Assembly (NCBI RefSeq): GCF_027853965.1 | Contig: NZ_JAQGLB010000003.1 | Coordinates: 372,001 to 436,000, forward strand | DNA length: 64,000 bases | Origin: Saccharopolyspora indica | GTDB taxonomy: Bacteria; Actinomycetota; Actinomycetes; Mycobacteriales; Pseudonocardiaceae | Direction: 5' to 3' | Part shown: positions 8,501 to 16,509 of the stretch, piece by piece | Layout of the letters: each line of letters starts with the position of its first letter | Position numbering within the stretch: position 1 is the first letter of the stretch | Position numbers and translations under genes: made by a program | Notes under the pieces: generated by a model | Seen by the model: only the letters and a program-made list of their open reading frames with translations | The model's database searches: none | What the model was told of the DNA's origin: nothing

Positions 8501-9832
8501 TCAGCTCGCCGCGACGGGCTTTCCGGTCGGCACGCGGAGCATCGAGATCGCGATCAGGCTGACGAGCGAGCCCGCGACCATGTAGAGCGACACCGACACC
8601 GAGGTGTGGGTCGCCGCGAGCAGCGTCACCATGATGAACGGGGCGAAGCCGGCGCCGAGGATGTTCGCGAGCTGGTTGCCGATGGAGGCGCCGGAGTAGC
8701 GCACGCTGGGCGGGAACGCCTCGGCGAACAACGCGGTGCCCGGCCCGAACATCGCACCGACGGCGAGCTGCCCGACGGACGCCGCGAGCAGCATCAGCGG
8801 GAAGCTACCGGTCTCCATCAGCGGGAACAGCGCGAAGCTCCACGCCCCGGCGAACACCGCACCGCCCGCGTAGACCGCGCGCCGGCCCACGACGTCGGAC
8901 AGGAACGCGAACCCGATCGTGCCCACCGCGAACGCGATCATCGAGAGCATGACCACGGTCAGCATGGTGTTCCGGCTGATGCCCAGGTCGCTGGTCGCGT
9001 AGTGCAGCATGCCGGTCACGATGATGTAGAAGGAGATGGTGGCGGGGATGAAGGTGAACGCGACCAGCAGGACCTGCTTGGGGTTGCGCAGCACCTGGAT
9101 CACCGAGGAGCGCGGCTTCGAGCGCTTGCGCTCGGCCAGCGTCTCGTCGGCGCGGCGGAACTCCGGGGTGTCCTCGACGTAGCGGTGCACGAAGTAGGCG
9201 ACCGGGAACATCACGAAGCTGAGCAGGAACGGGATCCGCCAGCCCCACGACCCGAACTGCTCGGGCGTGGTGATGTTGCTGATCAGCAGGAAGATGAGCG
9301 TTCCGCTGAGCATGCCGACGACGACCCCGAGCTGGGGCAGCGCACCGAAGAGACCGCGGCGGTTCGGCGGCGCGTTCTCCAGCGACATCAGGGTGGCCCC
9401 GCCGAAGTGCCCGCCGACCGAGATCCCCTGGGCCAGGCGGAGGATCACCAGGAGGACCGGCGCCACCACGCCGACGGTCGCGTAGGTCGGCAGCAGACCG
9501 ATGAGCATCGAGGACACGGCCATCAGCATCATGGCGACCAGCAGCGCCGGCTTGCGGCCGAACTTGTCGCCGAAGTGGCCGAAGACCGCCGCACCGAGCG
9601 GCCGGCCGGCGAACCCGACCGCGAACGTGGCGAACGAGGCGAGGATCCCGGCCACCGGGTTGGCCGCCGGGAAGAACTGGGTGCTGAAGATCAGCGAGGC
9701 CGCGGTCCCGTAGATCAGGAAGTCGTAGTACTCGATCGACTGCGCGGCGATGGTCGCGAACAGCACCTTCCCCCACCCCTTGGCGGGAGCTTCCGACTCG
9801 ACCGCCGGTGAGATACGCCCTTGTACCGTCAT
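8501..9832 (-). CDS. MHS-type MFS transporter (metabolite:H+ symporter), copy 1
   Basis: 443 residues from the second ATG, chosen because GAGGGAACCT stands just before it. About twelve hydrophobic segments. The MHS subgroup signature is clear: SIEYYDFLIYGTAA in helix 1, ASFATFAVGFAGRPLGAAVFGHFGDKFGRK for helices 2-3, and SWGWRIPFLLSF after helix 5. Known MHS carriers import compounds such as shikimate, alpha-ketoglutarate, proline-betaine, dicarboxylates and aromatic acids with protons. It probably imports the substrate of the surrounding pathway. A paralogue sits at 17767. Confidence 0.9.
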   Translation of the reverse strand: MTVQGRISPAVESEAPAKGWGKVLFATIAAQSIEYYDFLIYGTAASLIFSTQFFPAANPVAGILASFATFAVGFAGRPLGAAVFGHFGDKFGRKPALLVAMMLMAVSSMLIGLLPTYATVGVVAPVLLVILRLAQGISVGGHFGGATLMSLENAPPNRRGLFGALPQLGVVVGMLSGTLIFLLISNITTPEQFGSWGWRIPFLLSFVMFPVAYFVHRYVEDTPEFRRADETLAERKRSKPRSSVIQVLRNPKQVLLVAFTFIPATISFYIIVTGMLHYATSDLGISRNTMLTVVMLSMIAFAVGTIGFAFLSDVVGRRAVYAGGAVFAGAWSFALFPLMETGSFPLMLLAASVGQLAVGAMFGPGTALFAEAFPPSVRYSGASIGNQLANILGAGFAPFIMVTLLAATHTSVSVSLYMVAGSLVSLIAISMLRVPTGKPVAAS

Positions 9833-10584
9833 AGGTTCCCTCATCTCAGACGCGGAGGTCCACCGTGGACCGATGCCCGCTCGGTTCGGTGCTCGCCTTC
9901 CGGCGCACCGCGATGTCTGGACAAACTCGTTTTAATAGCTAAGGTTATTTCCCGGGAGAATTTCAGCCAACCGCCGGAGCGCGGGTTGTCGCGACCGGAG
10001 CTCCCTGCCGCCACGACCACCCTCACCGGCGGATCGGCACCGTGATGCCCTGGATCGGACACCGGAGGAACTCCTGGCGAGGATATAGCCCGCCGCCGGC
10101 TAGATGAAGTCTCGAAGTTTGATATATTATGTGCAATCATGCGCGGTTCGGCCCACACGACCTCGCCGGGGGCGGAGCGGTACGCGCGGACCGCGGATTG
10201 CGTGCTGCACGGCTTCTTCCGGGATCAGGGCCTGAACGCGGCGGCGGAGATCCGGTGTCCCGCACTGCCGGTCCAGTCGATGCTCCACCGGGAAGTCGAT
10301 CTGGAACTCGAACGCCGGGCCAGGCCGAACGGATCACCACGGCGCGACGCGCTTTCGCATCGATCACCGAAAACCGGTTCCCGCCCAGCCGGTGATTTCG
10401 GTCAAGTCGATGACGGAAATATGATCTCGTCAAGCTCGCTCACACCGGCCGAACACGAACGGGCAACGGCGGAATTCGATTCGACTCCGCCGAATCCGCG
10501 ATTCGCCATTTCGCAATTGGAACGGCGCGGGCCGCGGGCTATCGTCACCGCGACCCGTGCCGACGATCCCCGACGGGAGTCGAA
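9833..10584. other. Gene-poor 750-bp stretch between MHS transporter and racemase gene
   Basis: It holds the promoter side of the minus-strand transporter, with a low-GC patch near 9930-9955, AT-box copy 4 at 10121, and a doubtful reading frame from 10139 that runs into the racemase start. I see no clear terminator or RNA gene in it. Confidence 0.5.
10121..10140 (+). promoter_or_regulatory. AT-box copy 4
   Basis: Core GATATATTATGT directly before a possible start codon at 10139 and about 450 bp before the racemase gene. If it marks the promoter, the transcript has either a short leading gene or a long leader. Confidence 0.55.
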
Positions 10585-10588
10585 ATGA
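10139..10588 (+). CDS. Doubtful small protein, unrecognised, overlapping the next gene by ATGA
   Basis: 149 codons that end in a 4-base stop/start overlap with the racemase gene at 10585. The first 55 codons have the strong third-position G/C bias of real genes here; after about position 10310 the bias fades. A second frame over 10310-10395 looks more gene-like (QAERITTARRAFASITENRF), so the gene may be frameshifted or decayed. I do not recognise the product and see no clear domain. No good ribosome-binding site precedes the ATG because AT-box 4 occupies that place. Confidence 0.3.
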   Translation: MRGSAHTTSPGAERYARTADCVLHGFFRDQGLNAAAEIRCPALPVQSMLHREVDLELERRARPNGSPRRDALSHRSPKTGSRPAGDFGQVDDGNMISSSSLTPAEHERATAEFDSTPPNPRFAISQLERRGPRAIVTATRADDPRRESK

Positions 10589-11742
10589 CGCCGAAGCAGA
10601 AGGGCCCGCTCGCGGGCATCAGGATCGTGGAGCTGGGCGGCGTCGGGCCGGTGCCCTTCGGCGGGATGCTCCTCGCCGACCTGGGCGCGGACGTCGTCCG
10701 CATCGACCGCCCCGCCGGTTACGACGGCGGCGCACCGGTCGACCCGAAGTTCAACCTGCTCAACCGCGGGCGGCGCAGCGCCGCACTGGATCTGAAGAAC
10801 CCTGCGGCGGTCGATGCTGCTCTGGCACTGGTGCGCCGGGCCGATGCGCTGATCGAGGGCTTCCGGCCGGGAGTCGCGGAGCGGCTGGGTCTCGGCCCCG
10901 ACGTCTGCCTGGCGGCGAACCCGGCGCTGGTCTACGGCCGGATGACCGGCTGGGGCCAGGACGGGCCGCTCGCACGGGAACCCGGCCACGACATCAACTA
11001 CATCTCGCTCACCGGGGTGCTGCACTCCATCGGTGCCGCGGGCGGTCCGCCGGCGATCCCGCTCAACCTCACCGGGGACTTCGGCGGCGGTTCGCTCTAC
11101 CTCGCGCTGGGCGTGGTGTCGGCGCTGCTGGAGAGCCGGGCTTCCGGGCGGGGTCAGGTGATCGACGCCGCCATGGTCGACGGTTCGGCGTCGCTGATGA
11201 CGCTCGTCTACGGGCTCCACGCCGCCGGGTACTGGAACGACGAGCGCGGCACGAACCGCCTCGATTCGGGCGCGCCCTGGTACCAGGTCTACGCCACGGC
11301 GGACGACCGGTGGATCAGCATCGCCGCCAACGAGGCCCGGTTCTGGCGCAACGTGCTGCGCCTGCTCGGGTTCGACGAGGATGAAATGCCCGACCAGCAC
11401 GACCGGTCGCGGTGGCCCGAGGTGCGCGAGAAGTTCGCCGCGGTGTTCCGCACGCGCACTCGCGACGAATGGTGCGCGCTCGCCGAAGGCGAGGAGTCCT
11501 GCCTCGCACCGGTCCTGTCCTTGACCGAAGCCCCGCATCACCCGCACCTGCGCGCACGGGAGACTTTCGTGGAGGTCGACGGCGTGGTCCAGCCCGCGCC
11601 GGCCCCGCGGTTCAGCCGCACTCCCGGCGCGGTGCAAGGCCCTCCGCCGCGTCCCGGTCAGCACACCGGGGAAGTCCTCGGCGACTGGGGTTTCACCCCG
11701 GGCGAAGTGGCCGCGCTGCGGGAGGCGGGTGCGATCGCCTGA
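10585..11742 (+). CDS. CaiB/BaiF family III CoA protein, alpha-methylacyl-CoA racemase-like, copy 2
   Basis: 385 residues. It is a clear paralogue of the protein at 7201: GGMLLADLGADVVRI near residue 27, His135 in GHDINY, Asp165 in LTGDFGGGS, and a shared C-terminal run QPAPAPRFSRTPG near residue 333. The His/Asp pair supports 2-methylacyl-CoA racemisation as in mycobacterial MCR. It lies 134 bp before the acyl-CoA dehydrogenase operon, separated by AT-box 5, and would supply that dehydrogenase with the (S) epimer. Acyl preference is unknown. Confidence 0.85.
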   Translation: MTPKQKGPLAGIRIVELGGVGPVPFGGMLLADLGADVVRIDRPAGYDGGAPVDPKFNLLNRGRRSAALDLKNPAAVDAALALVRRADALIEGFRPGVAERLGLGPDVCLAANPALVYGRMTGWGQDGPLAREPGHDINYISLTGVLHSIGAAGGPPAIPLNLTGDFGGGSLYLALGVVSALLESRASGRGQVIDAAMVDGSASLMTLVYGLHAAGYWNDERGTNRLDSGAPWYQVYATADDRWISIAANEARFWRNVLRLLGFDEDEMPDQHDRSRWPEVREKFAAVFRTRTRDEWCALAEGEESCLAPVLSLTEAPHHPHLRARETFVEVDGVVQPAPAPRFSRTPGAVQGPPPRPGQHTGEVLGDWGFTPGEVAALREAGAIA

Positions 11743-11803
11743 CGGTTCGACGCCGCCGAATCGCCGATTCGGAATTCATCACTTGGCTCACCTGAATATC
11801 AGA

Positions 11804-11820
11804 TTTAATATATGAGCATC
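11804..11820 (+). promoter_or_regulatory. AT-box copy 5 (weaker)
   Basis: Core AATATATGAGCA at 11807-11818, about 60 bp before the acyl-CoA dehydrogenase start. It departs from the consensus at two places. Confidence 0.45.
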
Positions 11821-11876
11821 CTGGGTGGCGGGCGATGTTCCCGCACCGAATCGCATCAATTCGGAGTGCAGGCGAA

Positions 11877-13022
11877 ATGTGCGCTAATTTCCTGAACGAA
11901 TCCCAGTCCGACTGGCTGGCCGCGGTGAACGATTTCATGGACAACGAGATCACCGTGGAATACGTGCGCGAGTGCGACACCGAACGCCAGTACCCGTACG
12001 AGGCCTACGAGAAGATCGCCCGGCAGGGCTGGCTCGGCATCCTCATCCCGGAGGAGGAGGGCGGCTCCGGCGGTGACATCTTCGACTACTCGCTGATGGC
12101 CGAAGGCCTGGGCAAGTTCGGCTTCGACTTCGCGTGCTCGGTGCTGGTGCCCACCTTCACCGCGATGAACATCGTCAAGTACGGCACGCCGGAGCAGAAG
12201 GCCCAGTACGTCAAGCCGTTCATCGACGGCCAGATCCGGTTCTCGGTGTCGATCTCCGAACCGGACGCCGGCTCGGACGCCGCCAACACCAAGACCCGGG
12301 CGCGCCGCGACGACAACGGCGACTGGGTCGTCTCCGGTTCGAAGCTGTGGTGCAGCGGGGCGGCGGCCAAAGACACCGTCATCGCGATGCTGGTGCGCAC
12401 CGATCCCGACGACAAGCACAACGGCCTGTCGGTGCTGCTGATCCCCAACGACACTCCCGGTCTGGACATCCGCAAGCTGCCGACGCTGTCGCGCCACGCG
12501 ACCGGCACCACGGAGATCTTCCTCGACGAGGTCCGCGTGCCCGCCGACGCCCTGCTGGGCGAGGAGGGCCAGGGCTGGAAGATCATCACCGAGCACCTCG
12601 AACTGGAGCGCTGCGCGGTGGCCGCGGCCTACGTCGGCAACGCCCAGGAAGCCGTGAACGCGGCCAACGAGTACGCCCACGAGCGGACCCAGTTCGGTCG
12701 GCCGATCTACGACTTCCAGGTCCTCAAGCACATGCTGGCCGAGAACCAGACGCGCGTCGACGCCGCGCGGCTGCTCTGCTACCGCGCCGCGCAGATGAAG
12801 GCAGACAAGCTCCCGGCTGCCCGCGAGACCTCGATGGCCAAGCTGTACGGCTCCGAGACGCTGAAGGTCTGCGCCCTCGACGGCATGCAGATCCTCGGCG
12901 GCTACGCCAACCTCCCCGAGGCGGACATGGAGCGCTACCTGCGCGAGAGCATCCAGTCCACCATCGGCGGCGGCACCTCCCAGATCCAGCGCACCATCAT
13001 CGCCAAGTCGATGCGCCGCTGA
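11877..13022 (+). CDS. Acyl-CoA dehydrogenase
   Basis: 381 residues from an ATG that follows GGAG by 10 bases. FAD-enzyme motifs include SISEPDAGSDAANTKT near residue 125, RHATGTTEIFLDEVRVP near 206, and RTQFGRPIYDFQ near 270. The spot where medium-chain enzymes carry the catalytic Glu (YEGTxQIQR) is GGGTSQIQR here, near residue 364. A Glu244 in LELER fits the alternative base position used by isovaleryl- and long-chain acyl-CoA dehydrogenases, which points to a branched or bulky substrate. It heads an operon with MaoC, an Ltp2-like protein, DUF35 and two CoA-transferases. Confidence 0.92.
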   Translation: MCANFLNESQSDWLAAVNDFMDNEITVEYVRECDTERQYPYEAYEKIARQGWLGILIPEEEGGSGGDIFDYSLMAEGLGKFGFDFACSVLVPTFTAMNIVKYGTPEQKAQYVKPFIDGQIRFSVSISEPDAGSDAANTKTRARRDDNGDWVVSGSKLWCSGAAAKDTVIAMLVRTDPDDKHNGLSVLLIPNDTPGLDIRKLPTLSRHATGTTEIFLDEVRVPADALLGEEGQGWKIITEHLELERCAVAAAYVGNAQEAVNAANEYAHERTQFGRPIYDFQVLKHMLAENQTRVDAARLLCYRAAQMKADKLPAARETSMAKLYGSETLKVCALDGMQILGGYANLPEADMERYLRESIQSTIGGGTSQIQRTIIAKSMRR

Positions 13023-13053
13023 CCCCACCGCGCGAGCGAGAGGCAACAACCCC

Positions 13054-13563
13054 ATGAGCACCATCAACAACCGCATCGACATGCCCTGCGACGAGCTGGA
13101 GATCGGGCAGGTCTTCCGGACCGGCGGACGCACGATCACCGAGGCCGACGTGGTCAACTACTGCGCGCTGACCGGCAACTGGATCGAGATCCACTCCAAC
13201 AAGCACTACGCCGAGCAGACCCGCTTCGGCAAGCGCCTCGTGCAGGGCTCGCTGACGTACTCGATCATGACCGGGCTGATCCAGTTCGGCCCCGCCATCC
13301 AGGCCAACTACGGCATCGACAACCTGCGCTACCTCAAGCCGGTGGCCATCGACGACACGATCTACGTCACCGCCGAGGTCACCGCCAAGAAGGAGAAGGA
13401 CGAGAAGTACGGCGTCACGACCTTCCTGATGAAGGCCCTCAACCAGGACGGGTACGTCGTGCAGCGCAGCGAGTGGAGCCTGCTCATGCTGCGCCGGCGC
13501 GCCGACCTCGAAGCGCTGCTGGCGGCTTCGCTGCCGACGGAGAAGCAGCCGGAGAGGAAGTGA
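13054..13563 (+). CDS. MaoC-like hot-dog enoyl-CoA hydratase
   Basis: 169 residues, one hot-dog domain of the MaoC/(R)-hydratase family. The hydratase-2 motif that normally reads GDxNPIHxD is TGNWIEIHSNKHYA here: the catalytic Asp is Asn42, and His47 is kept. Either the protein has another acid, works with a partner, or has a changed reaction. It is placed between the acyl-CoA dehydrogenase and the Ltp2-like gene, where a hydratase would add water to the new double bond. In steroid side-chain breakdown the equivalent hydratase domain is paired with DUF35. Confidence 0.82.
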   Translation: MSTINNRIDMPCDELEIGQVFRTGGRTITEADVVNYCALTGNWIEIHSNKHYAEQTRFGKRLVQGSLTYSIMTGLIQFGPAIQANYGIDNLRYLKPVAIDDTIYVTAEVTAKKEKDEKYGVTTFLMKALNQDGYVVQRSEWSLLMLRRRADLEALLAASLPTEKQPERK

Positions 13564-13568
13564 CCGCC

Positions 13569-14780
13569 ATGGCAGGCGAACCGGTCGCCGCCATCGTGGG
13601 CATGGGCGATGCCTACGCCTCGAAGGCGGACCGCAAGGACCCGCTGCAGCTCGCCGCGGAGGCCACCGTCGCCGCGCTCGCCGATGCCGGCATCCGCAAG
13701 GACCAGGTCGACGCCGTGTTCACCGGGCGCTCGCCGTGGGCCGACAAGCGCTCGCAGTGGAGCAACATCTTCATCTCGCACATGCAGATGCCGGTGACGT
13801 TCACCAGCGAGCTCACCCTGCACGGCGCCGGGCTGACCGCGTCGCTGGCCATCGCCTCCCAGCAGATCGCCGCGGGGACCGCGGAGTACGTGCTGTGCTT
13901 GCAGAGCGATGCGACCGAGCTGTTCGTCGACGCGGTGGCGATGGGTGCCGAGGCCGACGCGGATCCCCAGTTCGAGGTGCCCTACGGCCCGACGATCCCC
14001 TCGCTGTACGCACAGGCGGCGCAGCGGTACTTCCACGAGTTCGGCGTGACCGAGCAGGACCTCGCCGACGTCGCGGTGGCCAACCAGCGCTGGGGCGCCC
14101 ACCACCCGCACGCGGCGAAGGCCAAGCACGGCGAGATCGACCGCGAGAAGGTGCTGTCCTCGCCCTACGTCGCCACTCCCCTGCGCCGGTGGATGTGCTC
14201 CACCTGGGGCGGCGGGACCGGAGGCGCGCTGGTCGTGACGTCGCCGGAGAACGCCGGGCACGCCCGCGATCCGGTGTACCTGCTCGGATACGGGTCGGCC
14301 ACCACGCACGAGTACCTGACCGACCGGATGAACATGCGCAGCTGCAAGTTCCCGGGTCTGGGCACGTTCCCGAACCTCACGCACACCGCCACGGCGGAGG
14401 CAGCGCGGCAGGCCTACGCCATGTCCGGGCTCGGCCCCGGTGACGTCGAGATGGCACAGATCTCGGTCAACTTCGCGCACATGGGCCCGATCGTCATGGA
14501 GGACCTCGGGTTCGCGAAGAAGGGCAGCGGCATCGACGTCTACCGCGAAGGCCGCACCGGCATCGACGGCGACCTGCCGACCGACACCAACGGCGGCTGG
14601 TTGTCCTTCGGCCAGCCCGGGATCTCCTGCAACATGGACAGCTTGATCGAGGCGACCCGCCAATTGCGCGGCACCGCACTCGGCCTCGCCCCGGCACGCC
14701 GTCCGAAGACGGCGCTGGTCCAGGGCGCGGGCGGCATGCTCGCCGCGGGCAGCGTGCTGCTGCTGTCCACTTCGACCTGA
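13569..14780 (+). CDS. Ltp2/SCP-x-like thiolase-superfamily protein, probable retro-aldolase
   Basis: 403 residues from an ATG five bases after the MaoC stop. The fold is thiolase (LQLAAEATVAALADAGI near residue 26, ending VQGAGGMLAAGSV). All thiolase catalytic positions are altered: the nucleophilic Cys region reads TLHGAGLTA near residue 83, the GHP histidine is Gln349 (SFGQPGISCN), and the C-terminal Cys is absent. That pattern fits Ltp2-type enzymes, which cleave beta-hydroxyacyl-CoA by retro-aldol reaction in complex with a DUF35 protein. The DUF35 gene follows directly, which supports this. True thiolysis is unlikely. Confidence 0.85.
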   Translation: MAGEPVAAIVGMGDAYASKADRKDPLQLAAEATVAALADAGIRKDQVDAVFTGRSPWADKRSQWSNIFISHMQMPVTFTSELTLHGAGLTASLAIASQQIAAGTAEYVLCLQSDATELFVDAVAMGAEADADPQFEVPYGPTIPSLYAQAAQRYFHEFGVTEQDLADVAVANQRWGAHHPHAAKAKHGEIDREKVLSSPYVATPLRRWMCSTWGGGTGGALVVTSPENAGHARDPVYLLGYGSATTHEYLTDRMNMRSCKFPGLGTFPNLTHTATAEAARQAYAMSGLGPGDVEMAQISVNFAHMGPIVMEDLGFAKKGSGIDVYREGRTGIDGDLPTDTNGGWLSFGQPGISCNMDSLIEATRQLRGTALGLAPARRPKTALVQGAGGMLAAGSVLLLSTST

Positions 14781-14800
14781 GCCACGATTGGGAGCACGGC

Positions 14801-15229
14801 ATGGGTGAGACAACGACGTTGCACGACTGGCCGCAGCCTTACCGCTTGCTCGACGCGCAGCCGTACTGGGACGCGCTGTCGGGCGAGGAGCTGACTTTCC
14901 AGCACTGCGCCGACTGCGAGCAAGCCGTGTGGCCCGCGCATTCCCGGTGTCCCGGCTGCTCTTCCGCCGCGCTGTCGTGGAAGCGCTCCAGCGGGCGCGG
15001 CACGATCTACTCGCACAGCACGATCATGCGCGGGCCCACCCCGGTCTGGGCCGCGATCGTGCCCTACACCGTCGGTTTCGTGCACATGGCCGAGGACTAC
15101 TTCCTGTTCGCCCAGATCGACGGCGATCCGGAGGAGATCGAGATCGGGCGTGCGGTGGCCGTCCGCTACGTGCAGCGCGGGGAGCAGAAGCTGCCGGTCT
15201 TCGCACTGGCCGACGGACGGGAGCAGTGA
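14801..15229 (+). CDS. DUF35 OB-fold protein with rubredoxin-like zinc ribbon
   Basis: 142 residues. An N-terminal helix (PYWDALSGEELTFQHC) leads to a zinc ribbon with Cys36, Cys39, Cys50 and Cys53, followed by an OB fold (GRGTIYSHSTI near residue 65). DUF35 proteins act as obligate partners of thiolase-fold enzymes, for example the ChsH2 DUF35 domain with Ltp2. It lies 20 bases after the Ltp2-like gene, and the pair most likely forms one complex. Here DUF35 stands alone, not fused to MaoC. Confidence 0.88.
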   Translation: MGETTTLHDWPQPYRLLDAQPYWDALSGEELTFQHCADCEQAVWPAHSRCPGCSSAALSWKRSSGRGTIYSHSTIMRGPTPVWAAIVPYTVGFVHMAEDYFLFAQIDGDPEEIEIGRAVAVRYVQRGEQKLPVFALADGREQ

Positions 15230-15230
15230 C

Positions 15231-16442
15231 GTGGCCGGGCCGCTGGACGGCGTGCGGGTCGTCGACCTGACGTCGAACTTCATGGGTCCCTACGCCTCGC
15301 TGCTGCTCGCCGACATGGGCGCCGACGTCACCAAGGTCGAGTCGCGGCAGGGCGATACGACCCGTGGCGTCGGGCCGTGCCGCAACCCCGGCATGAGCGC
15401 GATCTTCCTGCACCTCAACCGGAACAAGCGCAGCATCGTTCTGGACCTCAAGAGCGCCGGGGGCAACGCCGCGCTGAAACGGATGCTGCGCGGCGCCGAC
15501 GTCCTGCTGCACAGCATCCGGCCGAAGTCGATGACCAAGCTCGGGCTGGGCTACGACGACGCCCGCGCGATCAACCCGCGGCTCATCTACTGCGGCACCT
15601 TCGGTTTCGGGCAGAACGGTCCGCACGCCGATCGTCCCGCCTACGACGACCTGATCCAGGCCGCGGTGGGCATGCCCGTCCTGCAGAGCCGCCGGGCCGG
15701 GCCGCCCGAGTACGTGGCCACCGCCGTCGCCGACCGCGTCGTCGGGATGGCCGCCACCTCGGCGGTGTCGATGGCGCTGTTCCAGCGGGAGCGGACCGGG
15801 CGCGGCCAGGAGGTCCAGGTGCCGATGTTCGAGACCTTCGCGCACTTCGTGCTGGGCGACCACCTCTACGGCCGCACCTTCGTCCCCGCCATCGGCGGCA
15901 CCGGGTACGCGCGGATGATGAACCCCGACCGCCGGCCGTACCGCACGCTGGACGGCTACGTCGGGGTCAACGTCTACACCGACCGGCACTGGCAGCGGTT
16001 CTTCGAGGTGTCCGGGCACCCGCACCTGGCCGACGACCCGCGGTTCGCCGACATCCACGGCCGGACCGAGCACATCGGTCAGCTGTACGAATTCCTGGCG
16101 GAGGTCTTCACGACGCGGACCACCGACGAGTGGCTGGAGCTGCTGACCGAGGCGGACATCCCGATCATCCGGATGAACACCCCCGACACGCTGCTCGACG
16201 ACCCGCACCTGGCCGAGGTGGGCTTCTTCGTCGACCAGCAGCACCCGTCCGAAGGCCACCTCCGGATGCTCGGGATACCCCAGCGGTGGAGCGAGAGCCG
16301 GCCGGAGCTGCGCCTGCCCGCGCCGCGGCTGGGCGAGCACACCGAACAGCTGCTGGCCGAGTACGGCTTCGCCCGGGCGGAGATCGACGAGCTGCTGGCC
16401 TCCGGCGCCGCGGTCGCCGCCGGTCCGGTCCGGGGCGGTTGA
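15231..16442 (+). CDS. CaiB/BaiF family III CoA-transferase
   Basis: 403 residues from a GTG two bases after the DUF35 stop; the GGACGGGAGCAG stretch gives the ribosome site. It has the family III N-terminal block LLLADMGADVTKVE near residue 24 and the catalytic aspartate at Asp168 (AVADRVVG). The racemase histidine motif GHDINY is absent (AYDDLIQA instead), so it is called a transferase: it would pass CoA between an acyl-CoA and a free acid through an aspartyl-CoA anhydride. Same operon as the acyl-CoA dehydrogenase; substrate unknown. Confidence 0.87.
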   Translation: MAGPLDGVRVVDLTSNFMGPYASLLLADMGADVTKVESRQGDTTRGVGPCRNPGMSAIFLHLNRNKRSIVLDLKSAGGNAALKRMLRGADVLLHSIRPKSMTKLGLGYDDARAINPRLIYCGTFGFGQNGPHADRPAYDDLIQAAVGMPVLQSRRAGPPEYVATAVADRVVGMAATSAVSMALFQRERTGRGQEVQVPMFETFAHFVLGDHLYGRTFVPAIGGTGYARMMNPDRRPYRTLDGYVGVNVYTDRHWQRFFEVSGHPHLADDPRFADIHGRTEHIGQLYEFLAEVFTTRTTDEWLELLTEADIPIIRMNTPDTLLDDPHLAEVGFFVDQQHPSEGHLRMLGIPQRWSESRPELRLPAPRLGEHTEQLLAEYGFARAEIDELLASGAAVAAGPVRGG

Positions 16443-16509
16443 ACCTGGTTCGCGGGAAACGCGTTCCGCACAATTGCAACGAACGGTCTCTAGGGAAGCG
16501 AGAGCAACG

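Noticed and set aside
9926-9955. Low-GC patch before MHS transporter copy 1 as a further AT-box
   Set aside because: TTTTAATAGCTAAGGTTATTT does not fit the AATATATnATGT core; probably only promoter DNA.
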